Origin: Planctomycetota bacterium
GTDB taxonomy: Bacteria > Planctomycetota > J058 > JAJDCQ01
Direction: 5' to 3'
Assembly (NCBI GenBank): GCA_029260755.1
Contig: JAJDCQ010000132.1
Coordinates: forward strand, 62,001 to 126,000
Length of the DNA: 64,000 nt
The notes under the pieces were generated by a model. The model was not told the origin of the DNA, searched no databases, and saw only the letters and a program-made list of their open reading frames with translations. Both the position numbers and the translations under genes were made by a program. The first letter of the stretch is position 1; each line of letters opens with the position of its first letter. Positions 37,571 through 47,165 of this stretch are shown here, in pieces.

Positions 37571-38353
37571 TCAGTCCGCGCCGGTGACCCGCGCCACGGT
37601 CCAGGAGCCGTCCGCCGGACGCTCGAGCGGGTACCCATCCGATCGAAGAACGTAGCCGCGGCGCCCGTCGGTGAGGACGACGACCTCGTCATCGTCGATC
37701 AGGAACGGCATCGCGCCCGCCCCCGAGAGCCTCTGACGGAGGATGCTCTCGCCGTCGAGCGAGTAGCTCACCCAGTGGCCAGGCCACGCGACGAGACCCG
37801 CTGAAGCGCGGGCAATCGCGATCATCGGCACTCCCAGGAGATCGCCGGTCGCGGCGAGCCTCCGGATGAGGGCGAGCTCCCGGAGACCGCGGACGACCGC
37901 GACGATCGCGCCGACGACCAGGACGACGCCGCAGACGAGCAAGAACACGGCCCTGGCCCACTGGTGCCAGAGAACCTGGTGCTCCCACGAGGTGACGGCT
38001 CGGGTCGGATCCGACGGGATGTAGCGCACCGTGATCGGGGCGTCGGCCGGCCACGCATCCCCGAAGTGATCGAAGCTCGTGCGGAGAAAGCGCGCCTCGT
38101 CGCTCTCGGTCGTGAAGTTGACGGTCACGCCCGTGGTCGCGAAACCACGCCCCTGCGACCACGAGGAGGTCACGATCTCGGCCGTCGGCGCGGCCACGCC
38201 GTCGGCCCAAAGGCGGTCGATCCGCCGCGCCTCGTGCACGGAGTCCACGGCGAGGTACGCCATCCCGATCGCGGGCACGATCGCGAGCAGGGCGTACCAC
38301 GGAACGTGCCGGGCGGTGATGCGCGGAGCCAGGGAATGGGGGCGGTCTTGCAT
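37571..38353 (-). CDS. DUF3592-like two-helix membrane protein
   Basis: 260 residues. A first membrane helix (about 20-38) is followed by an exposed beta-rich domain (about 50-120: EIVTSSWSQGRG, VTVNFTTESD, ITVRYIPSDPT) and a second helix (about 133-155), then a cytoplasmic part. The exposed domain with a beta strand ending in VRYxPxDP is what DUF3592 domains look like. The function is unknown. The ATG at 38353 has AGGAAGAG about 8 bases upstream. It is convergent with, and ends 1 base past, the exported protein at 37569, so a shared terminator cannot be seen. Confidence 0.78.
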   Translation of the reverse strand: MQDRPHSLAPRITARHVPWYALLAIVPAIGMAYLAVDSVHEARRIDRLWADGVAAPTAEIVTSSWSQGRGFATTGVTVNFTTESDEARFLRTSFDHFGDAWPADAPITVRYIPSDPTRAVTSWEHQVLWHQWARAVFLLVCGVVLVVGAIVAVVRGLRELALIRRLAATGDLLGVPMIAIARASAGLVAWPGHWVSYSLDGESILRQRLSGAGAMPFLIDDDEVVVLTDGRRGYVLRSDGYPLERPADGSWTVARVTGAD

Positions 38354-38370
38354 CGTCTTCTCTTCCTCGA

Positions 38371-38421
38371 GGAGAGAGGAGCAAGCGCGTCCCTTCTCTC
38401 CGGCCCAGGAGAGAGCAAGCG
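38371..38421. repeat. Pair of purine-rich direct repeats
   Basis: GGAGAGAGGAGCAAGCG at 38371 and GGAGAGAGCAAGCG at 38408 are direct near-repeats in the leader of the DUF3592-like gene. The rest of 38354-38568 shows no gene. Confidence 0.4.
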
Positions 38422-38568
38422 AGTGTCCGATCGCGCCCGAGCCACGCAAGGCCCGTCCGGGTAATTACTTGACGCGGCCCTGCATCCCGACGGACGCACG
38501 AGCTCTGGGACGAACCCTCGACCGGCGTCGAGGCGAAACACCCCGCCGCGAGCGAGCGGGGAGATCGA

Positions 38569-39480
38569 TCAGTCGCGACCGCCGCGCCTCGGCGCCCAGC
38601 GGCGCTCGGTCGCGCACCACTGAAGCCGGGCGCGCCGGGACCGCCACCACCTCAGGAGGTCGCCCCCCTCGCGGGGAGCGCCCTCGGGCAGGATCGCATC
38701 CAGCTGCGCTCGCGCCCGGACATCGCCCGCCGAGGCCCGTCGCTCGAGGAGCGGAACCTCGGCCCCGACCAGGGTCGAGAGGGCGAGCTGCTCGAGCTCG
38801 GCGAAGCGCGCGAGGACCGCTCGGAAGCGAGCGCGCGCCTCGGGGTCGACGGGCTCGGCCGAGCCGCCGAGCCGCCGGCGCGCCGGCTCCCCGAGCGCGA
38901 GGAGCCCGTTCGAGGCCTCCTCGCGCACCCGGTAGTCGGAGTCGCCGAGGCGGGCCACGAGGGCGTCGACCCGGGCGGCGGCGCCCGCGTCGAGCGGCGT
39001 TCCCTTGCTGAGGACGTACTCGAGCGCCGCGTCGCGGGTGGCGAGGCGCTCGTCGAACGCGGCCATCGCGGCGGTGACGTCGTCGACCGACTGCGGCCGG
39101 GCGACCCGGATCACCTCGATGCCGCCGGAGTCGAGGAGCAGGACGTTGCTCTCGTTCCGGCGGATGCGAGCCGCCGGCGCCTCGGGAGTGCGGCCCCGCG
39201 TGTCGATCCGGACGAGGATGAACTTCTTCGAGAGGTCGGCGAACCGCCGGTCCGCCACGACGCCGCGCTCGACGGCGGCGCAGCGCACGCCTCAGACCGA
39301 GTCGAGGACGTAGAGGAGGACCGGCCGGTCGGTCCGCTTCGCCTCGGCGAGGGCCGCGTCGAGATCGGTCGACCACGCGTCCGCGTCCGCGGCGGCGGCA
39401 GCGGCCTTCGCGGCCCCGTCGGGGACTGGGGTCGGCGCGAGGAGGAGCGCGGCGGCGACGACGGACCAGAGCATGGGCAA
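38569..39480 (-). CDS. Thioredoxin-like/HEAT exported protein with one in-frame TGA
   Basis: Read through a single TGA (39292-39294), the frame gives about 303 residues. Part 1 (39480 to 39295, 62 codons): signal peptide, then WSTDLDAALAEAKRTDRPVL, LYVLDSV, the start of a thioredoxin-like fold. Directly after the TGA come GVRCAAVERGVVADRRFADL and SKKFILVRID, the expected continuation, and then a region with HEAT-like pattern (VARLGDSDYRVREEASNGLL, ALGEPARRRL). The TGA thus stands at the position of the redox-active site (TGA-G-V-R-C). It could encode selenocysteine, or the gene may be broken by a point mutation or a sequence error; a GTG two codons later could restart translation. The frame is the same on both sides, so there is no frameshift. 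The opposite shift is a GC shadow. Confidence 0.65.
39260..39281 (-). other. Candidate SECIS-like hairpin after the in-frame TGA
   Basis: On the minus strand, starting 13 bases after the first base of the TGA, GCGCCGC (39281-39275) pairs with GCGGCGT (39266-39260), seven pairs including one G-T, around the loop CGTCGAGC. The GTC in the loop stands at the distance (about 21 bases) at which the loop of the E. coli fdhF SECIS element carries its GGTC. In a GC-rich genome such hairpins also arise by chance, so this is supporting evidence only. Confidence 0.3.
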
Positions 39481-39652
39481 TCTCCCGACCCTCGACCGGC
39501 CAGGGGCCGGGGCTCACGGGCTGAATGACCCGACGGGCGCGGCCTCAATGCAGGAATGCGGACGAGATCCCTCGACGCGTCGACTCGACGGCGCGCCACC
39601 CAGCAGGCATTCTGGTCGCTCGACCACATCATCGACCGAACAGGAGAGCTCC

Positions 39653-40354
39653 ATGAGCCGACGACCCGAAGCCGACCTCCGCGACCGCGTCGCGCGCCTC
39701 GAGCGCGAGAACCGTCTCTTCCGTCGCGGAGGCGCCGTCCTCGGCGCCGTCGTCTGCGTCGCCCTCCTGACCGGCCAGGACGCCCCGCCGCCTCCGGCCG
39801 AGGAGGAGCCGAAGACCCTCTCGACCCACCAGCTCGTGATTCGCGACGCGGACGGGAAGGCCCGGGCCTCGTTCGGGATGACGGCGCCGGGCGCGGTCGG
39901 CCTCACCTTGATTGACGCCGCCGGCACCGAGCGGGCCGCGTTCGAGCTCGTCAACGGCGAGGCGGGCGGGAGCGCGCCGCGCCTCGTCCTCCACGGGGAC
40001 GCCGAGCCCCTCGTGGAGCTTGGCATCACGAGCAACGGTAGCAGCGGAACGTTCACCGCGCGCTCGGACGACGGAGAGAGCGCGAAGATCTCGTTCGCCG
40101 ACGGACCGGTCCTCGACCTCGACGCCGATGAGGAGCACGGTCTGCGGATCGTCTCGCAGAGCTCGGGCATCCAACGCGTGATCTTCCGGAAGGGAGATCG
40201 GCGAACCCAGCTCGGCCAGGACTCCGATGGCGCCGGCCTCGTGATCCGCGACGACGCCGACCGGGACCGCGGCGGGATCGGCTTCACGCCGAGCGGCGAC
40301 CCGTTCCTCTACCTCCGGGACGCCAAGGGCAAGATCGTCTTCAAGCAGCCATGA
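39653..40354 (+). CDS. Membrane-anchored beta-repeat protein
   Basis: 233 residues from the ATG at 39653, which has AGGAGAG about 7 bases upstream. A short coiled coil (RDRVARLERENRLF, about 10-24) precedes one membrane helix (about 27-41) and a Pro-rich spacer. The rest, about 60-230, consists of short beta units of the kind LVIRDADGKARASFGM, LVLHGDAEPLVELG, LVIRDDADRDRGGIGF and LYLRDAKGKIVFKQ, a pattern common in planctomycete exported proteins and likely to form a beta solenoid. Function unknown. Its stop overlaps a further ATG by 4 bases (40351). It is divergent from the thioredoxin-like gene. Confidence 0.8.
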   Translation: MSRRPEADLRDRVARLERENRLFRRGGAVLGAVVCVALLTGQDAPPPPAEEEPKTLSTHQLVIRDADGKARASFGMTAPGAVGLTLIDAAGTERAAFELVNGEAGGSAPRLVLHGDAEPLVELGITSNGSSGTFTARSDDGESAKISFADGPVLDLDADEEHGLRIVSQSSGIQRVIFRKGDRRTQLGQDSDGAGLVIRDDADRDRGGIGFTPSGDPFLYLRDAKGKIVFKQP

Positions 40355-40665
40355 GCGACGACCAACCGCCCGCCCCTCGCCCGAAGCGTCGCGGCTGGCT
40401 CCTCGCCGTCACGGCCCTCGTCGTGGTCGCGATCGGAGCCAGCGCGGCCGGGCTCGCGCTTCTGGTGGCGAGGCGCCCCCAGACGCCGCTCACGCGGCCG
40501 CGAGCCGCGACGGACGCTCCCGCCGCGGAGACGGCGCTCCTCTGGAGGGGCTCCGCACCTCGCTCGCGCGAAGCCTCGGCGCCGCATGGCCCGCCTCTCG
40601 CTTCGCCACAACCGTCACGCCTCCCCGATGTCGTCCGCGAGCATCGATCGAGCCCTCGGTCGCCG
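40351..40665 (+). other. Possible small membrane protein frame without a clear 3' end
   Basis: An ATG overlaps the previous stop by 4 bases (ATGA). The first 45 codons look real: basic, Pro-rich start (MSDDQPPAPRPKRRGW) and a clear membrane helix (LLAVTALVVVAIGASAAGLA). The frame then stays open far into the antisense of the TPR gene (to 42192), which cannot be a genuine product. No stop occurs soon in the other two frames either. A short gene with a lost stop or a frameshift near the 40470-40660 region would explain this. I place the end arbitrarily at the TPR gene boundary. Confidence 0.25.
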
Positions 40666-42522
40666 TCAGCCGCCGCGCCGGAGGGCCTCGAGATCGGCTC
40701 GCACCTTCGGCGTCTCGGGATGGCGCGGCCCGGCCAGCCGAAGGAACGCCTCGAGGTCGGCGATCGCGCCGGCTCGGTCGCCGCTCTGAACGCGGACGAA
40801 GGCGCGGTTGCGGTAGGCCCAGACGAAGCGGGCGTCGAGGCCGATCGCCCGGTCGAAGGCCTGCCGGGCGCGGGCGAGGTCCTTCTGGAAGACGTGCACC
40901 CTCCCGAGCTCGTTCCAGATGGCGGCCGTCTCGCCGTGCTCGATCGCCTCCTCCAGGTCGCGGGCCGCCCGGTCGAACCTCCCGAGGTTGACGAGCATCG
41001 CTCCACGATGGCTGAGGGCGTTCGCGTCGTGGGGCGAGGCGATCACCGCCCGGTCGTAGGCGTAGATCGCGTGCTCGGCGTCGCCGAGCGCCTCGAGCGC
41101 CCGCCCCAGGACGATCCACGCGCTGCCGTCGCGCGGATCGATGTGGGCCGCCCGAGATGCATCGCGCTCCGCGCCGGCGGCGTCGCGCATGGCGAGGAGC
41201 CGCAGCTCGGCGCGCTCGCGCCAGGGGATCGACCAGCGTGGCTCGAGCTCGGCCGCCCGGGTGAGGTCGCGGAGCGCGTCACGGGCGCGGCCGCCCCGCT
41301 TCAGCACGTCGGCGCGCGCCATCCACGCCATGGCGAGGTAGGGCTCCGCCTCGACCGCACGCGTCGCGCTCGCGAACGCCTCGTTTCCAGCGCCCGCCTC
41401 GGTGAGCAGCTCGGCGAGCACGATCGCCGCGTTCGCGTCGGTCGAGTCGAGTGCGGCCGCGCGCTCGATGTCCTTCCGGGCCGCCGCCGCGTCACCGCGG
41501 CGACGGTGAAGGATGCCGCGCAGGAACCGCGCCCTGGCATGGTCGGGCGTCCCCTCGATCGCCTCGTCGAGCACGGCGATCGCCTCGGGGACGTTTCGCT
41601 GGAAGAGCCACTCCTCGGCTCGCCGCACCCGCGCGTCCGCATCCGAGCCGGGGAGCTCCTCCTCGGGCGAGACGACGGGGAACGGCCGCAGCGCGGCCGG
41701 CTCGATCTCGCCGCCGCCGACCCGCACCCAGAAGGGTCCCCGGAACCCACCGAAGCGGTCCCGGGCGGTCAGGAGCGCTCCATGGGCGACCTGGCCCCCG
41801 AGCATGATCAGAGCGCGGCCTGCGGGGACGGCCCGGGTCCAGTCCGACTCCGCCAGGACGTAGCGCGCGAGCGCGTCGACCGCGTCGCCGCGGGCGCCGA
41901 TCGCGGAGAGGACGTCCGCGCAGACGCGGGCCTCGGGGAGCGCGTCGACGCGTCCCTGCCGGCGCCCGATCAGGCTGCGCGGCCCGATCTTCCCGCCCGC
42001 CCTGGCGACGAGGCGTCGCGCCGCCCGGTCGAGGAGGGCGCGATCCTCGGAACCGAGGGCGCGACGCGCCCCGGCCTCGAGGAGGCGATCGACCGCCTCG
42101 GCGAGGCCGTCGATCCGCTCCTCCCCGGCGCGCGCCTCGTCCGGCGTCGGCTCGGCCGCGCCGAGCCAGGTCTCGCGCTCGATCCCTCGTAGCGCGCCGG
42201 TGACCTCGGCGAGGCGCTCGACGAGGGCGGCGACGGTGCCCTCGCCCCCCATCGCGGTGAGGGCGGCCGTGGTCTGCTCGCGCGAACGGGCGGTCCAGTG
42301 GACGCGGTCGAGGAGCGTCTCGATCCGTTCCCGCCGCGCCTCCGCCGACTCCGCCTCGGGCTCGTCGGCCGGCGAGTCGTCGTCGGCCACCGCCGTCCGG
42401 GGGACGCCGGCGAGGGCGAGTACGGCGCCGAGGGTCGCGCCGACGACGGTCGCCGCCAGGCGGCGACGGCGGGTCGGGTGGGACGGACGAACGCGAGCGA
42501 GGCGCGGTCGGGCGGTTCTCAT
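40666..42522 (-). CDS. Exported TPR-repeat protein
   Basis: 618 residues. The ATG at 42522 follows AGGAG by 8 bases and leads to an Arg-rich n-region and a hydrophobic core (about 22-40), cut near RTAVADDD. Residues of about 50-270 are helical, without a clear family. From about 315 to the end there are some seven to eight TPR units, for example AEEWLFQRNVPEAIAVLDEA, ARFLRGILHRRRGDAAAARK, AWIVLGRALEALGDAEHAIY, with the usual small residues at positions 8 and 20. It is a scaffold protein outside the membrane with unknown partners. It lies downstream of the alpha-2-macroglobulin gene on the same strand, but a strong hairpin in between suggests separate transcription. Confidence 0.88.
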   Translation of the reverse strand: MRTARPRLARVRPSHPTRRRRLAATVVGATLGAVLALAGVPRTAVADDDSPADEPEAESAEARRERIETLLDRVHWTARSREQTTAALTAMGGEGTVAALVERLAEVTGALRGIERETWLGAAEPTPDEARAGEERIDGLAEAVDRLLEAGARRALGSEDRALLDRAARRLVARAGGKIGPRSLIGRRQGRVDALPEARVCADVLSAIGARGDAVDALARYVLAESDWTRAVPAGRALIMLGGQVAHGALLTARDRFGGFRGPFWVRVGGGEIEPAALRPFPVVSPEEELPGSDADARVRRAEEWLFQRNVPEAIAVLDEAIEGTPDHARARFLRGILHRRRGDAAAARKDIERAAALDSTDANAAIVLAELLTEAGAGNEAFASATRAVEAEPYLAMAWMARADVLKRGGRARDALRDLTRAAELEPRWSIPWRERAELRLLAMRDAAGAERDASRAAHIDPRDGSAWIVLGRALEALGDAEHAIYAYDRAVIASPHDANALSHRGAMLVNLGRFDRAARDLEEAIEHGETAAIWNELGRVHVFQKDLARARQAFDRAIGLDARFVWAYRNRAFVRVQSGDRAGAIADLEAFLRLAGPRHPETPKVRADLEALRRGG

Positions 42523-42595
42523 GATCGAGCTCCTGGCTCTCGTCACTCTACGACGCGACCCTGGGCCCGCCAACCGAGGGAGGTCCGTACACGAC

Positions 42596-42622
42596 GAGAG
42601 CCGGCCGCCGGGGCCGGCTCTC
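42596..42622 (-). terminator. Strong hairpin after the alpha-2-macroglobulin gene
   Basis: GAGAGCCGGCC and GGCCGGCTCTC form a perfect 11-base stem around a 5-base loop (GCCGG). It starts 31 bases after the stop codon (42654) in the direction of the minus strand. No long T tract follows. Confidence 0.7.
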
Positions 42623-42653
42623 ACCGTGAATGCTCAGGCTTCGATGCGGCGTG

Positions 42654-45600
42654 CTAGCGCACGATCCGCACCGTGGCGCCGTCGCTCCGGCCGTTCGTGC
42701 CCGGGGCGTAGACCGCCTCGGCGAACGCTGGCAGCGAGGTGAACGTGCCGGCCACCTCGGCCCGGAGGTCGTAGGTGTACTGGAACGTCCGGCTGCCGTC
42801 GTCGGGGTTCACGCGGCCGAGATAGGTCGCGAAGAACACGACGCGGTCGTCGTGGATCTCGCGCGCGCTCGCCCACGGCGACCACCAGGTGAAGAACGGG
42901 ATCGGCCCGAAGCGGTTGTTCGGCTGCTCCGAAACCACCTCGAAGCCGGCCGCGAACCGGTCCTCGATGTTCACGTGCTCGACGTCGGCGTTCTTGCTGA
43001 CCGTCACGTCGAGCTTCACCCGGATCTGCTCGCCGAGCGCCACCGGCCCGCTGAGCGGAACCTCGGTCTCGACCATCTGACCGGTCGTGGCGTCGAGCTG
43101 GCTCTGGACCTTGAAGAAGCTGCGGGCGATCCCGATGCCGTTGTCGGCGGCGGGGATCGGGTCCATCCGGACGACCTGCTCGAGCGTCGCCGAGTAGTAG
43201 AGGACGCCGCGGCCGGTCCGCTCGACGATGACGCTGTTCGCGCCGCTGTTGAGCGAGCTGCCCGGGACCTCGATCGACTGGCCTTCCTTCGCGAGGTCGG
43301 CCGCCGTGAAGACGAAGCTCTGCGCGGCGCCGTTGATCGTGACGGTCACGTTCATGTCCGGGTCGAGCTCGTTGCTCACCCGCACGAAGTGCGCGATCGC
43401 CAGGACGACGGCCGCCGTGTCCTTCGTGGTGGTGTACTGGCCGTTGGCGCGACGACGCCCCATCAGCCAGGTCACCGCGTCGGTCACGAGCGGGTTGCTG
43501 GAATCGGCCGCCAGGAACGCCCGGAGGACGTAGGCGGTCGTCTCGACGTTGTTCGAGGTCCAGCTGCCGTAGCGGATCGAGCTCCCCTCCCAGTGGGCCT
43601 TCCCGGCGCTCACGACCGCGCTCTGGGTCAGGTCGCCGATCAGGTCGGTGGTCAGGTTGCTCATGCCCGCGTCGACGAGCGAGATCACGAGCGCGGCCTT
43701 GGTGTAGTCGTTCAGCTCGGCGCGACGCGCCGCGGTCCGGGTGAGGTCGCCCTGACGGACGACGCCGGCGGTCGTGAGAGCCCACAGCATGTAGGCGCTC
43801 TCGTCCGCGGTCGCCGAGCCGGCGTCGAGCTGGCCCTCGAGGAACGCGACGGCCTTGTCGAACGTCTCGTCGGGAACCGGGAAGCCCTCGCGACGCGCGA
43901 GCGCGAGCCCGTTCATCACGTAGGCGCTGACCATCGGGTGGCTGCCGTTGCGGGCGAACCAGCCCCAGCCGCCATCCGCGTTCTGCATCCCGCTGATCTT
44001 GTCGGTGCCGACCTGGACCATCTCGGGGAGCTGGGCCAGGAGGTCACTGTCCTCGCGACCGATCGTGCGGAGCACCTCGGCCACGATCACATCGGGCAGG
44101 AACCGCGACATCGTCTGCTCGATGCACCCGTAGGGGAACCCGACGAGGTAGTCGAGCGAGTCGAAGACGGTTCCGCTCACCGACGGCGTCACGTCGACGG
44201 TCAGCATCGTCGCGTCGTCGATCGCGCCGGAGAGCTTCGTGAGGGTGAGGCTCTCGCGACCGTCGTTGCGCATCGCGCCGGCGACGACCTCGGTCTCCTT
44301 CACGCCCCGGGCGTTGACCGGGATCTCGAGACGCAGCGCATCCTGATCGTGCGCCGCGATCGCCGTCGCCTGGATCGTCGAGGTGTCCGCCGCGTCGACC
44401 CGGAGGTTCCAGCTGACGGTCGCCTTGCCGTTGCGGGCGATCGTGACGTTGCGGCTCGCGCCGTCGAGGATCGCCACGCCGTCGGTCTGCAGCTCGACGG
44501 AGACCTGCGCGCTCGGGTCGCCGGCGCTGCCCTCCTTGGCGAGGTTGTGCACCACGCCGACGAGGGTGACCTCGTCACCCTCGGTGAAGGTGCGCGGGGT
44601 CGCGAGGCGGACGATCAGATCCTTGGTGACGAGCGTCTTGGTGCGCGTCTCGCCGACCTTGGTGTCGGTCGTGACCGCGCGGGCCGTCAGGCGCCACGTC
44701 GTCAGGTTGTCGGCCATCTCCTGAGTGATCGTCGCCTCGCCGTTGAGGTCGGTCTCGAGGTGCGCGATCCACCGGAGGGTGTCCTGGAAGTTCTCGCGAA
44801 CGGCCACGTCACCCGCGGCGTCGGCCGCCTCGGGCGCCGGAGCGTGCGCGGTCGCGAGCGGGCCGCCGGCCGCCGAGCGGAAGAAGATCCCGCCGCCGCC
44901 GCCGGTGCCGCCCAGCGTGTGGACCAGGTTGCCGGTGCGCGGGAAGAACCGCTGCGCCAGCTCCTGGGTCTGATCGTCACGGATCGACCAGAGGGCCTCG
45001 TCGACGACGCCGAGAGCGACCTCGGCCCGGACGGGGTTGCCGTTCACGTCGACCGCGCGGACGTGGAAGGTCGCCGTCTCACCGGGCCGGTACTCGGCCT
45101 TGTCGGCGACGATCGTCACGTCGACGAGCTTGTCCGAGGGCGGGACCTGGAGCTCCTTGCTCGCGGTCTTGAGGCCCGTGTCGCTCGCGACCATGACCGT
45201 CGCGAAGATGTTGGGCGTCATGCTCTCGGTGATCTCGACCTCGACGAGGCCCAGACCGAAGTAGATCGGGAAGCTCATGGCGCGCTGGATGCCGCCGGCC
45301 TCCATCGTGAAGATCCCGCGGCCGCCGGTGACCGGCGCCCGGACGAGGAAGCGAGCGGTGTCGCCGACCTCGTAGAGCTCCTTGTCGGCCGTCAGCTCGA
45401 TCGAGTTCCACGACCAGTCGACGCCGCCGCGGCTGTCGTGCACCCAGACGTGCCGCTCGGAGGTGACCTCGTTGCCGTCGACGTCGGTGGCCTTGGCGCT
45501 GATCACGTAGCGGTTCTTGTTCCGCGCGATCAGGAGCAGGTTGGCCGTGCCGTCGCCGTCCGTCGAGCGCGTGATGTCGAAACGGTGGTTGCGCGTGCCG

Positions 45601-47165
45601 TCGGGGTCGATCTGATCGATCGAGAACTCGACGGACTCGCCGGCGACGGGGCCGCCGTCGTTCGCGACGTTCGCCCGGACGCGGACGTAGTCGCCCGGCG
45701 TGTAGACGCTGCGGTCGGTGACGAGGACGAGGTCGAACGCCGCGCGGGCGACCGAGATCGTCCCGCTGCCGCTGACCTCGCGGTCGCTGGCGTCGGTGAC
45801 CTTCGCGCTGATGACGTAGTCGGTGTCGTAGCCGTCACGCGTCGTGTCGAACTGAATCTGGGCGGAGCCGTCGACGTCGGTGCGGGCGGAGCCGCTCGCG
45901 ACGACCGTGCCGCCGCCGCGCGGGAACGGATACGGCATGAAGTCGATGAACATCGGGCGGATCCACGGGTTCCACCACCGCCAGGTGAACTGCTTCTTGA
46001 CGGTCCACTCGACGCGGGCGTCGCCGACGGGCGCGCCGAAGAAGTAGCGACCGGTGATGGTCGCGTGGACGGTCTCGCCCTGAACGGCCCGGCTGGCGGC
46101 GGGCGTGACGATGACCTCGTACTCGGGCTTCCGGAACTCCTCGACGCCGAAGTTGACCGAGCCGAGCGGCGGGTTCCAGGTGGCGCCGGGGACCGGCGTG
46201 CCCTCGAGCTCGATCTGCCAGTCGCCGAGACCGGCCGAGTCCGAGAGGGTATAGCTGCCGCTCACGGTGCCGAACTCGTTCGTGGCGACGGAGCCGAGGC
46301 TCTGACGGTTGCCCTGGTCGTCCCGGAGGAAGACGTGGACGTTCTCACCGACGGGCGTGCGGTAGCTGCGGCTCGGCTCGACCGTCTCGCGGACGATGGC
46401 CTTCCACTCGACCGTGTGGCCCGGACGGTAGAGCGACCGGTCGGTCTGCACGTGCGCGACGAGGCGCTGGGTGTTGCGGGTCCAGCTCCGGTCCCAGCCG
46501 TGCTGGACGGCGGTGTGCCGGCCGCGGCGCGCGACGTAGGTCACCGCGCCGGTCGCCGGCGTCGGGACGGCGATCGCGCCCGCGAACGAGGAGATGAAGT
46601 AGGTGCCGATCCGGCTGGCGCTGGCCGTCGTCTCGAAGATCTCGACCCGGGTGCCACGCGCCGGCGTGTCGCCGAGGTGGGCGAACACGATCGACCGCTG
46701 GTCGTCGCGCTTCACGCCGATGCCGAGGTCGCTGACGTTGACCGCCTGGACCTGCTGCCCCGTTCCGCTCCCGCCGCCGGTCGCCTGGGCGACGTACACG
46801 TAGATGCCGGGCCGACTCGGGATCGTGATGTCGCCCTGCTGGCCCTGGAAGCTCTGGGTGCGCAGCGCGGTCAGCGCGCTCGTGTCGACCTCGATCTGGC
46901 CGTGCTGGCGCAGCGCGCCGCCGAGGTCCCGCCCGCTGAGGCGGTACTCGGTGACGTCGAACGACGTGGCTCGCCAGACGTAGAACCGGACGCTCTCACC
47001 CGACCCGGTCTTGACCGTTCGGTTGATCGACGTCGTCACCGTCCCGCTCGGAACGGGCGCGGGCGCGCCCTGAGCGAGCGCCGGGGTCGTAGCAAACGCA
47101 AGGACCAGCGCCGCGATCGATACCGCAGACGCTCGCCTCGCGAGGCTTCTCCATCCTCTCGACAT
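42654..47165 (-). CDS. Bacterial alpha-2-macroglobulin family protein with thioester
   Basis: 1503 residues, a normal length for the family. A signal peptide (about 1-31, ending at LAQ) without lipobox Cys predicts export. Several MG domains follow, with the recurring phrase YRPGHTVEWKAIVRE (near 245) and DRSVYTPGDYVRVRANVAND (near 480) typical of MG2/MG3 domains. The thioester motif CIEQ is complete at residue 1014 (FPYGCIEQTMSRF), followed by the alpha-helical TED domain (GWGWFARNGSHPMVSAYVMN) and a C-terminal receptor-like domain. Such proteins trap proteases covalently and are thought to protect the envelope. The PBP1c (pbpC) partner that often sits beside type 1 members is absent here. 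AGGATAAGAGG precedes the ATG. Divergent from the FG-GAP gene. Confidence 0.94.
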   Translation of the reverse strand: MSRGWRSLARRASAVSIAALVLAFATTPALAQGAPAPVPSGTVTTSINRTVKTGSGESVRFYVWRATSFDVTEYRLSGRDLGGALRQHGQIEVDTSALTALRTQSFQGQQGDITIPSRPGIYVYVAQATGGGSGTGQQVQAVNVSDLGIGVKRDDQRSIVFAHLGDTPARGTRVEIFETTASASRIGTYFISSFAGAIAVPTPATGAVTYVARRGRHTAVQHGWDRSWTRNTQRLVAHVQTDRSLYRPGHTVEWKAIVRETVEPSRSYRTPVGENVHVFLRDDQGNRQSLGSVATNEFGTVSGSYTLSDSAGLGDWQIELEGTPVPGATWNPPLGSVNFGVEEFRKPEYEVIVTPAASRAVQGETVHATITGRYFFGAPVGDARVEWTVKKQFTWRWWNPWIRPMFIDFMPYPFPRGGGTVVASGSARTDVDGSAQIQFDTTRDGYDTDYVISAKVTDASDREVSGSGTISVARAAFDLVLVTDRSVYTPGDYVRVRANVANDGGPVAGESVEFSIDQIDPDGTRNHRFDITRSTDGDGTANLLLIARNKNRYVISAKATDVDGNEVTSERHVWVHDSRGGVDWSWNSIELTADKELYEVGDTARFLVRAPVTGGRGIFTMEAGGIQRAMSFPIYFGLGLVEVEITESMTPNIFATVMVASDTGLKTASKELQVPPSDKLVDVTIVADKAEYRPGETATFHVRAVDVNGNPVRAEVALGVVDEALWSIRDDQTQELAQRFFPRTGNLVHTLGGTGGGGGIFFRSAAGGPLATAHAPAPEAADAAGDVAVRENFQDTLRWIAHLETDLNGEATITQEMADNLTTWRLTARAVTTDTKVGETRTKTLVTKDLIVRLATPRTFTEGDEVTLVGVVHNLAKEGSAGDPSAQVSVELQTDGVAILDGASRNVTIARNGKATVSWNLRVDAADTSTIQATAIAAHDQDALRLEIPVNARGVKETEVVAGAMRNDGRESLTLTKLSGAIDDATMLTVDVTPSVSGTVFDSLDYLVGFPYGCIEQTMSRFLPDVIVAEVLRTIGREDSDLLAQLPEMVQVGTDKISGMQNADGGWGWFARNGSHPMVSAYVMNGLALARREGFPVPDETFDKAVAFLEGQLDAGSATADESAYMLWALTTAGVVRQGDLTRTAARRAELNDYTKAALVISLVDAGMSNLTTDLIGDLTQSAVVSAGKAHWEGSSIRYGSWTSNNVETTAYVLRAFLAADSSNPLVTDAVTWLMGRRRANGQYTTTKDTAAVVLAIAHFVRVSNELDPDMNVTVTINGAAQSFVFTAADLAKEGQSIEVPGSSLNSGANSVIVERTGRGVLYYSATLEQVVRMDPIPAADNGIGIARSFFKVQSQLDATTGQMVETEVPLSGPVALGEQIRVKLDVTVSKNADVEHVNIEDRFAAGFEVVSEQPNNRFGPIPFFTWWSPWASAREIHDDRVVFFATYLGRVNPDDGSRTFQYTYDLRAEVAGTFTSLPAFAEAVYAPGTNGRSDGATVRIVR

